Source: Muscardinus avellanarius
Lineage: Eukaryota > Chordata > Mammalia > Rodentia > Gliridae
Assembly (NCBI GenBank): GCA_963383645.1
Contig: OY726569.1
Span: forward strand, 28,477,099-28,541,098
Reading direction: 5' to 3'
DNA: 64,000 bases
The notes beneath the pieces were generated by a model. The model searched no databases, had not been told where the DNA came from, and saw nothing but the letters and a program-made list of their open reading frames with translations. Position numbers and translations under genes: made by a program. Positions 55,722-64,000 of the stretch are shown here, piece by piece (the stretch's first letter is position 1; each line of letters begins with the position of its first letter).

Positions 55722-55795
55722 GGCTAGGGTGTAGCTCGGTGGTAGAGCTCTTGCACAAAAGGTCCTGAGTTCAATCCCCATCCTACAGTTAAAAT
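55722..55795 (+). repeat. ID monomer
   Basis: GGGCTAGGGTGTAGCTCGGT, GTAGAGCTCTTGCACAAAAG and GAGTTCAATCCCCATCC: a stand-alone ID unit. Confidence 0.75.
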
Positions 55796-55847
55796 AATAA
55801 TCTACTGAGCTTCTGTGTCACACATTCATTTAAAAATCTGCTGCCGG

Positions 55848-56032
55848 CCGGGCGTGGTGGCGCACGCTTGTAATCCCCACGCTTGGGAGGCGGAGACAGG
55901 AGGATCGCGCAGTTTCGAAGCCAGCCAGCCACGCTGGCTTAAGAGACCCTGTTTCCAAATACAACTATATATAAAAATAGGTCTGGTAGTGTAGACCGGA
56001 GGTAGAAGGGCTTCCAGGAACCCCAGAACCAC

Positions 56033-56060
<28 letters not shown>
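55848..56060 (+). repeat. Dimeric SINE, GCTGGC-hairpin subtype
   Basis: Starts GGCCGGGCGTGGTGGCGCAC; has GAAGCCAGCCAGCCACGCTG and a long A tail. Confidence 0.9.
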
Positions 56061-56063
<3 letters not shown>

Positions 56064-56179
56064 CTGCCACCTAAGTGCCAAAACTTGGTCATTCCAGGGG
56101 TGCATGGCTTTTGGGGGGCACAGGAACACACTAGGAACATTTGACTTTTATATTTTCATTTTTATGATAATCTAAAAAG

Positions 56180-56943
56180 CTGGGTGTGATGGCAAATACT
56201 TGTAATCACAGTACTTGGGAGGCTGAGACAAGAGGATCACATGTTCATGGCCAGCCTCAGCAACTCAGGCCCTGTTTAACATAAAAAATAAAATAGCCAC
56301 CTATAACCAGTATTGTCAATAGCAGAGCAGTTTTTCAAACTGCCGTCTTTGGACATGTTTTCAGGAGATCACAAAGTCTCAAGTCTAGAAAAGACTGCAG
56401 CGCTATACCTATGTATTAGTCTTAATTAGGCTGAACAAAATTGCCAAGACAGGGAAGGAAGTGGGACTGGAGAGGGACTTAAAGGGAATTTCAGCTGACC
56501 AGGTTTAATCTGCTCAAAACTATAAATTCCAGCTGGGCGTGGTGGCGCACGCTTGCAATCCCAAAACTCGGAAGACTGAAACAGGAGGATCGCAGTTCGC
56601 AGACAGCCTCAGCTACTTGGTGAGGCCCTCTGCAACTCAGTGAGACCATGTTTCAAGAATAAAAATAGGGCTGGGGTGTAGCTCGGAGGGAGAATGCTCC
56701 TGGGTTCCATCCCCAGTACCAAAAAAAAAAAATCATAAATTCCAGCCGGGCGTGGTGGTGCACACTTGTAATCGCAGTACTTGGACGCCAGAGACAGGAG
56801 GAACACAGGTTCGTGGCCAGCTTCAGCTACTTAGTGAGGCCCTGTTTCAAAATAAAGAATAAAATAGGAATAGGGATATAGCTCAGAGGAGGAATGCCCC
56901 TGGGGTTCAATCCCTAGAACCACACACAAAAAAAAAATAAAAA
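56180..56943 (+). repeat. Three dimeric SINEs
   Basis: A truncated left half at 56,180-56,300 (GCTGGGTGTGATGGCAAATA). Full copies at 56,533-56,733 (GCTGGGCGTGGTGGCGCACG) and 56,743-56,943 (GCCGGGCGTGGTGGTGCACA). Confidence 0.87.
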
Positions 56944-57019
56944 ACTTATAAATTCCATGTAGTGGACACAGAATGTTATCTGTACTTTTCTTTTTGAAAT
57001 TGTCATAATAAAAGTAAAG

Positions 57020-57515
57020 AGCCGGGCATGGTGGCACACGCTTGTAATCCCAACACTTGAGAGGCTGAGACAGGAAGACTGCAGCTCAAGGACAGCCTCA
57101 GCTATTTAGTGAGGCCCTTTGTAACTCAGTGAGACCCTGTTCCAAAATAAAGAATAAAAAATAGGGCTGGGGGTATAGCTCGGAGGTAGAATGCCCCTGG
57201 GTTACATCTCCAGTACTGGAAAAAAAAAAAAAAAAGTAAAGAGAGTAACAAGGTAAGGACTGTGATAAGATACTTGTGGTATCTTTTTATTTTCATTTTT
57301 ATTTATTTATTGGTGGTACTGGGGGTGGGACCCAGAGGCTTTCTACCTCTGGGCTATACTCCCAGACCCATTTTATATTTTATTTGGAAACAGGGTCTCG
57401 CTAAGTTGCTGAGAGCCTCACTAAGTAGCTGAGGCTGGCTTCGAAGCTGCGCGATCCTCCTGTCTCAGCCTCCCAAGCGCGGGGATTACAAGAGTGCGTC
57501 ACCATGCCTGGCTCT
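57020..57515. repeat. Forward SINE and facing reverse SINE
   Basis: Forward copy 57,020-57,236 (GCCGGGCATGGTGGCACACG). Reverse copy 57,305-57,515 (GGTGGTACTGGGGGTGGGAC to CGTCACCATGCCTGGC). The pair could form a long inverted hairpin in RNA. Confidence 0.88.
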
Positions 57516-58591
57516 TGTGGTATCTTTTTAAACCCACTTTTTAAAATCTGTAATTGACAAATACTACCATAAACAACCTTGAGCAAACAGAAGGTATAAA
57601 AGTAGCTATTTTTTCAAGTAGAACTGTATTACCAGATTTATTAGTTATATGATTTCTAGCAAAGTACCTCAGTCCCTAATTGATAAATGTGAATAGCAAA
57701 ACTATTTAATTTGTGAAATTAATTTTGAAAAGTAAAATAAGATACAGAACAAGAAGTACTGAAAGCAGGGCATGCCACGAGCACGCGCTCTCTGTACTGT
57801 TACCTTCTCCTAAGTTACATTAACTTTTTGGCTCAATGCCATATTCTCTGGATCCGCCTTTTCCAGCATAGCTGCTGTTTTAAATGTCACCTCCAAATTC
57901 ATGCAAGATCAGTTACACTAGAGATGTTTATTTTTTATACCCAACTCTCAGTTGGAAAATATGGAGAATGTTCAATCTGTTTTACTCCACCTTCTGAGTT
58001 AGTGTAAATGTTGAGAACTCACTAGGAAACTATTTTTAACGTGTTTTGGCACACTCAGTTAAAACCACATAAAAGGGACAAATAAATGTGTATTTAAAGA
58101 ACTAAGAACAGGACAGGTTAGTGTATGTCAAATGAAGGATCTCTGTAGAAAACGGTCTGGGCAACCCCCAGAGAAGAGGATTTTTCTGTAAACATACTGC
58201 TTTCTGTAGAATGATTTGACACTGCAATCTGGGATTGGAAGATTTCATGTACCTTGGGCCCATAATTCCCAGCAGAACAGGTGGCCCTGAGTTGTTAATA
58301 TGGTCTGCGGTTCACAGTTTCTGCTGAGCCTGCTTTTTGTCTGTTTTTGTCATAATTTTGAAATATTAAGCTCTCTGCAGCAAAGTCCTCCTCCAATCAC
58401 AACAGCTTTAGGAAATAACTGTCCATGATTTGGTATCTCCCTGAGCCTAGAGAACATCCTTGAAATGTTTGCTCTGTCACCATCCTAAGTATATACCATG
58501 ACTCATCTAGAAAAAAAAGAACTTCAGGAATCTGGAGTAAAGCCCTCAGAAGACTTCTGGCCTTTCCAACAGTGTATAAGAAAGCTGAGTA

Positions 58592-58820
58592 CAGCCAGGC
58601 GTGGTGGCCCACGCTTGTGATCCCCCCGCTTGGGAGGCTGAGACGGGAGGATCGCACAGGTTCGAAGCCAGCCTCAGCTACTTAGTGAAGCTCTCAGCAA
58701 CTTAATGAGACTCTGTTTCCAAATAAAATATAAAATATAAAATAGGTCTGGGAGTATAGCCCAGAGGTAGAAGGCCTCTGGGTCCCACCCCCAGTACCAC
58801 CAAAAAAAAAAAAAAAAAGA
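58592..58820 (+). repeat. Dimeric SINE
   Basis: Starts GCCAGGCGTGGTGGCCCACG; linker ATAAAATATAAAATATAAAA; ends CCCCCAGTACCACC plus A tail. Confidence 0.88.
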
Positions 58821-59564
58821 GCCAAGTAGGACGTATGCAAGCATGAGGGTCAGTTTCTAGCTGCACTCAGGTTATCCACTGCCAACAGGTCACCGAGGAG
58901 AACGGCTCCTGCTGGCCACACCACTCACTTCCTGCCCCTGCTCCGTGATGGCCGCCACGCCCTCCTCATCTCTCAGCACTCTGTGCAGAACTCTGGGGCT
59001 CCATCCATGCTACATGTCTCTCCCCTATTAGACTGCTCACTTTGAAAGCTGGAGCCACATTTTACTTTTCTTTATATTCCTAGTAACAAGACAATGACTG
59101 GCAAATAGAGACAGAGACAGACAGAGACACAGGGAGCAGGGCGGCTGGAGGAAGGACAACTTAAGTCTTAATTAGGTCCTCAACATGCTAAATTGTACTA
59201 GGATAGGAGAATGGAGTGGTTCTCAAATTTTTTCAGTGAAATAAACCATCTCTGCCACCTGACCACTACCAAACATGAAATCTCACCTGAACTAACAGAA
59301 CTATTTCTACAGCACTATCAAAGGAAAGGATCTACGTAACGTTATAGGTAACTCGTTAATTCATGAAAGAAAATGAAGCAAAGTCACTGTCACTTTATGT
59401 ACTTTACAGATGGCTGCTCAACTCTTGTGTTAGATTTCTGCTGACAAGCTCAAATATGGTAGCTTTCCAAGCAGTAAAAGAAAAAGATTGATCCTAGGAT
59501 ATTTTCCCAAAAAACAGGATATTATTTTATATACAGCAATAACAACAACATTAAATTTTCTTTT

Positions 59565-59740
59565 TGATATTTTTGGTACTGGAGGTTGAACCCATTTTAC
59601 CTCCAAGCTAAATCCTCAGCCCTTTTTATTTTGAAACAAGGTCTCAAAAAGTTGCAGGGGCTGGCCTCAAACCTGTATCCTCCGGTCTCATCCTCCCAAG
59701 TATTAGGATTACAGGCATTGCTGCCATACCAGGTAGCACC
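59565..59740 (-). repeat. Reverse dimeric SINE
   Basis: TTTTTGGTACTGGAGGTTGA to ATTACAGGCATTGCTGCCAT; shortened linker. Confidence 0.8.
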
Positions 59741-60193
59741 ATTAAATGTTGTAGTGCAAAGACAAAGAGAAGGGTGCACGCATTCACCAGTAAGCTGCAT
59801 GGACGCGGGCCAGAGCAGCCCCAGAGGAAGGCACTCCTCTACACCCACGGAGCATGTGGCTGAGGAAGGCCGCTGCAGTCTTCAGGGCCTCTGTTTTCTC
59901 ATACATAAAGTAACAGCGCTGATAAGCAGTTTGGGAAAATCCATGCTTGCTAGAGCTTTAGGATTCTGCTTGGAAAGGAAGGATGGAGAAGGGTGCGTCC
60001 ACGCTTGATGGAGTAGCCAAGCAGACAGGGCTTTCGATTTCTGTCAATCAAAACAGCACCAGCTCCACTTGTTTTTCTATGAGAATTCTATTTAAGAGCT
60101 GGCTTGGAAAAAAAAATAGCTTCATGTTAAATAAGGAAAAATGGCAAACAAACCAAATTGCATCATGCTTTGTATTTTAAAGTCTTTTCCCGA

Positions 60194-60600
60194 GCCAGGC
60201 ACAACAGGGCAAGCCTGTAATTCCAGTACCTGGGAGGCTGAGACAAGAGGAATCACAGGTTTAAGGCCAGCCTCAGCAACTTAGCAAGACCCTGTTTCAG
60301 GAAAAATAATAATAATAAAAAGGGCTGATGGTATAGCTCAGAGGCAGAACACCTCCAGAACCCCTCAAAAATAAGTTTTCAGCCAGCGTGGTGGCTCACG
60401 CTTGTAATCCCCACAATTGGGAGGCTGAGACAGGAGGATCACATAGGTTTGAAGCCAGCCTCAGCTACTTAGTGAGGCTCTCAGTAATTTAGTGAGAGCC
60501 TGTTTCCAAATAAAATATAAAATAGGTCTGGGAGTATAGCCTGGAGGTAGAAAGCCCCTGTATTCCACGCCCAGTACCACCAAAAAATAAAATATACAAA
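60194..60600 (+). repeat. Two tandem dimeric SINEs
   Basis: 60,194-60,375 (GAGCCAGGCACAACAGGGCA) and 60,381-60,600 (GCCAGCGTGGTGGCTCACGC), the second ending CGCCCAGTACCACC. Confidence 0.86.
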
Positions 60601-60774
60601 AATAAGTTTCCTTCTAAATTAATCCAATTCCCCCATTTATTTCAATTTAAAATACATATTATCAAATGCCTATAGCTACTCATTCAACATACAACATGGC
60701 CCAGCAATTAAAGTCATCTAAGCTCAAAATCAAGAAGAAATTTAAGAGCTAATCTAAAGGCAAAAACTGCAATT

Positions 60775-60996
60775 TACCCAGGCATGGTGGTACATACCTG
60801 TCAGTACTTGGGAGGCTATAACAGGAGGATCACAGATGTAAGGCCAACCTCTGCAACTTAGTAAGATCATTTAAAAAATAAATAAAAAAATAAAAAGGGC
60901 TGGGGGTATAACTCATGAGTTCTAGCTCTTGCTATTTTTTCAATCCTTAGAATCAAAAAATATATATACATATAATAAATTATATAATATGTATAA

Positions 60997-61033
<37 letters not shown>

Positions 61034-61100
61034 GGCTGAGGATATAGATCAAAGCTAGAATGCCCTTGGGTTTAATCACCAGTACTACAAACAATCCTGC
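60775..61100 (+). repeat. SINE, (CA)n run and ID half
   Basis: Left half at 60,775-60,890 (CAGGCATGGTGGTACATACC), AT-rich and (CA)n sequence to about 61,028, then an ID half at 61,033-61,095 (GGCTGAGGATATAGATCAAA). Confidence 0.78.
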
Positions 61101-61400
61101 AATTTGTTTCTTCAAAAATAACTGAGTAATTTTCATAGTTATTGATGCAGAAATTCATGTATTAACTACAGGCAAACACTTATTTTCTGTGACCCTAATT
61201 TGCAGAACATCGAGAAAAAAATGACCAGGAGCAGCAACACTGATGCATCACGCGGATACCGCTGCAGACCCTGCAGACCCCTGGTAAATTCATGACATCT
61301 TAGCAGCATACAGGAACCCCGCCAACCACGATCCACACCGGCCCCATCTCATTTCCCTTCCTAAAATCAACATAACAGGACAAGGGCTGACATCACTTAC

Positions 61401-61596
<196 letters not shown>

Positions 61597-61639
61597 TCAT
61601 TATCTCAAAGTATAAAACAAATATGACTGCTTCTGAACA

Positions 61640-62560
61640 CAAACATCCCATGAGACAACAATTCCAATCAACAGAAATGAATGCACATGCACATCACAGC
61701 AGTGACACCTGTAACAGCCAGAAACGGGAAAACAATCTTAACATCTATCAACAGTGAAAAGGACAGTGAAAGCACATTTCATGACAGAGGACTACACAGC
61801 ACTGAAATGGAACTTCCACTATACACGATATGGATGAATTCCACAACACAAGCCAGACATAAATGCTGCCTGATTCCATATATAAAATACATATATATAT
61901 AGCTTAAATCCAAGCAAAAAATATGTAGTAATATAAGCCAGGATTTTTATCTTTAATGGCACAAGTGGAAGTGACCAGGAAGATATAAGGAGCCTTCTAG
62001 ATAGGGTGCTAGATTTTTTTTTTTTTTTTTTGCAGTACTGAGGATGGAAACCAGGGGCATTCTACCTCTGAGCTACACCCCCAGCATGATTCTGTATTTT
62101 GAAACAGTCTCAATGAGTTGCAAAGAACCTCAATAAGTAGCTGAGGCTGTCCACGAACTGCGTTCCTTCTGTCTCAGCCTCCCAAATGCTGAGATTAAAA
62201 GCATGCACCTGCCGGGCGTGGTGGCGCACACTTGTAATCCCCGTGCTTGGGAGGCAGAGACAGGAGGATCGCGCAGGTTCGAAGGCAGCCGCGCACGCTG
62301 GCTTAGGAGACCCTGTTTCCAAATAAAAATGTAAAAATAGGTCTGGGAGTGTAGCTCGGAGGTAGAAGGGCTTCCAGAAACCCCAGTACCACCAAAAAAA
62401 ATTAAAAAATAAAAATAAAAGCATGCACCACCATGCCTGGCCTGGGTACGATACTTAAATGCTCTATATTTTAATCTGGGTAGTGGTTACATTAGTGAGT
62501 TTAAAGTCATCAAGTTGTACACTTAAAGTTATATCTTCAACTGTTTGTTAAAAGTTAAAG
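61640..62560 (+). mobile_element. L1 LINE 3' remnant interrupted by SINEs
   Basis: Bases 61,640-62,010 contain AACAGCCAGAAACGGGAAAA, ATCTATCAACAGTG, ATATGGATGAATTCCACAAC and AAGCCAGACATAAATGC, an old L1 3' end order. SINEs interrupt it, and it resumes at 62,445-62,560 (TCTGGGTAGTGGTTACATTA, AAGTTGTACACTTAAAG). Confidence 0.75.
62018..62441. repeat. Reverse SINE with a nested forward SINE
   Basis: The outer reverse SINE starts at 62,018 and is broken at 62,209. A forward hairpin-subtype SINE (62,211-62,416) is inserted, and the outer end CACCATGCCTGGC resumes to 62,441. The insertion is flanked by an exact 13-bp target-site duplication AAAAGCATGCACC at 62,197-62,209 and 62,417-62,429. Confidence 0.92.
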
Positions 62561-62564
62561 TGAA

Positions 62565-62910
62565 GCCAGGCGTGATGGCACATGCTTGTAATCCTAGCAT
62601 TTGGAAGGCTGAGACCAGAGGATCACGGTTCGTGGACAACGTCAGCTACTTAGTGAGGCCCTTTGCAACTCAATGAGACCCATTTCAAAATAAAGAATAA
62701 AAAATAGGAAGCCGGGCGTAGTGGCGCACGCTTATAATCCCAGCATTCAGGAGGCTGAGACCAGAGGATCATAGTTCGTGGACAGCCTCAGCTACTTAGT
62801 GAGACCCTCTGCAACTCAGTGAGACCCAGTTTCATAATCAAGAATAAATAGGCCAGGGGGTGTAGCTTGGAGGTCAAATGTCCCTGGGTTCTATCCCCAG
62901 TACCACACAC
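62565..62910 (+). repeat. Two tandem SINEs, first lacking its ID half
   Basis: 62,565-62,705 (GCCAGGCGTGATGGCACATG, ends at the linker) and a full copy at 62,708-62,910 (GCCGGGCGTAGTGGCGCACG). Confidence 0.86.
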
Positions 62911-63126
62911 AATAAAAGTTAAAGTGAAAAAAAAATTAACTTCACTAAGTTTCGCTAAAAACCAATGGCGTACTCAGAGGGAAAAAAAAATATATAACCA
63001 AAATACCTTAAGAACTCTCTTATCTCCTGATTTAAAAGTTTCTAATTATATCTAGATGGGGATATAGCTGAGGTAATAACAAAAATGCTAGGCTGAATGA
63101 CAGTTATAAAAATATGAATTATTTTC

Positions 63127-63345
63127 TGGCTGAGCGTGGTGGTGCACACTTGTAATCCCGGTACTTGGGAGGCTGACACAGGAGGATCGGGTTTTCAGCC
63201 AGCCCCAGCTACTTAGTGAGACCCTCTGCAACTTAGTGAGACCCTGTTTCAAAAAAAAAGAATAAAATAAAGGGCTGGAAATGTAGCTCAGAGGTAGACT
63301 GCCCTTGGAGTTCAATCTCCAGTACCACACACAAAAAATTATTAT
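63127..63345 (+). repeat. Dimeric SINE
   Basis: Starts GGCTGAGCGTGGTGGTGCAC; ID half GGAAATGTAGCTCAGAGGTA; ends CTCCAGTACCACAC. Confidence 0.88.
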
Positions 63346-63494
63346 TATTTTCTAATAGGATATATATGTAATGGACAGTAGAGATTATAAATATAATTGC
63401 TCATTCATGAGGACTTCCTAATTGTATATAAACTACCTTTCTACCTTTGATCTAAAATTCTAGCACCTGTTTATTCATCTCAAATAAAGCAGGA

Positions 63495-63680
63495 AGCCAG
63501 GCATGGTGGTGCACATCTATAACCCCAGTACCTGGGTGGCTGAGACAGGAAGACTGCAGGTTCAAGTCCAGGCTCAGCAACTCAGCGAGACCCTCAGCAA
63601 CATCCTCTTTCAAAATGAAAAGGGCTGGGGTGTAACTTGGAGGGAGAATGCCCTGGCTTCAATGCCCAGTACATAAAAAA
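63495..63680 (+). repeat. Dimeric SINE
   Basis: Starts GCCAGGCATGGTGGTGCACA; ID half GGGGTGTAACTTGGAGGGAG; ends TGCCCAGTACATAAAA. Confidence 0.87.
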
Positions 63681-64000
63681 GGGCAGGGCAGGAGACATAC
63701 GCTGTATCACTCTTGCGGGAGAACTCTCCACTGCCATATTTATATACCCTTGAGCATCAACCCGGCACATTAGCACGGTCACCACTGATGTGAAAAGGAA
63801 GCTCCAAGAGCACACTTTCCCAAAATGCCTTCATGCCTACAGTGCATTATTACACTACTTAAGAAAAATCAAATTTGCTTCAGGCGCTATCACACCCATT
63901 CCACCACTAAGAGAAAGCAAAGAACTGAAATCTAATCCAAAGGCCAGAAAACTACCAGACTAGTTCTCCAGAGTCCATCACCATAGCAACAGTTTTCATT

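Larger units (their letters stand above)
49306..61400 (-). other. DAD1: DAD1 last intron, 12 kb, SINE-rich
   Basis: Bounded by donor GTAAGT (plus-strand ACTTAC at 61,395-61,400) and acceptor TTTTAG (plus-strand CTAAAA at 49,306). It holds about 20 SINE units, MIR, L2, L1 and DNA-transposon relics, microsatellites and one strong CTCF-like motif. No other exon was recognised. Confidence 0.75.

Overview
This window is a mammalian T-cell receptor alpha (TRA) locus seen from the middle of the joining (J) cluster through the constant gene to the neighbouring housekeeping gene DAD1. Short J exons, each with FGxG-type motifs, an upstream nonamer/12-bp spacer/heptamer recombination signal (RSS) and a downstream splice donor, run on the + strand in the human/mouse order TRAJ29 to TRAJ1. 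TRAC follows with four exons on the + strand, then the alpha enhancer (E-alpha), then the 3' UTR exon and the last coding exon of DAD1 on the - strand. The dense dimeric B1-like/ID SINEs (left half ending in a GAGACCCTGTTTC motif, right half a tRNA-Ala-derived ID unit with GTAGCTC and GGTTCAATCCCCAGTACC boxes) point to a squirrel-family rodent such as a ground squirrel or marmot. The order level is fairly safe; the species is not determined.

Layout. Bases 1-31,600: 26 recognisable J segments, with TRAJ20, TRAJ10 and TRAJ9 not found. Most look usable. TRAJ1 is a clear pseudogene, TRAJ19 and TRAJ7 are strongly degraded, TRAJ11 has lost its GT donor, and TRAJ14, TRAJ13 and TRAJ2 have altered FGxG motifs. 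Bases 33,791-38,243: TRAC exons 1-4. The usual stop at the end of exon 3 is absent, so the predicted chain reads into exon 4 and gains eight C-terminal residues. Bases 41,385-41,600: E-alpha with CRE, TCF/LEF, RUNX and ETS sites in the classical order. Bases 42,000-49,150: intergenic DNA with a CTCF-like site, ancient MIR/MER5 relics and young SINEs. Bases 49,150-64,000: DAD1 on the - strand, consisting of the terminal UTR exon, a 12-kb SINE-rich intron, the last coding exon and the start of the preceding intron.

How the parts work together. RAG proteins cut at a J 12-RSS and join that J to an upstream V segment. The rearranged VJ exon is spliced from the J donor to TRAC exon 1, and E-alpha drives J-cluster accessibility and transcription in thymocytes. 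DAD1 is a ubiquitously expressed oligosaccharyltransferase subunit, and the TRAC-DAD1 interval is where the locus control region lies in other mammals. Almost all longer open frames in the window are chance frames or SINE antisense frames and were not annotated. J numbering is by order and by motif similarity to human and mouse segments recalled from general knowledge, without a database comparison. I found no new multi-gene system; the value lies in lineage-specific changes to TRAJ segments and to the TRAC C terminus.
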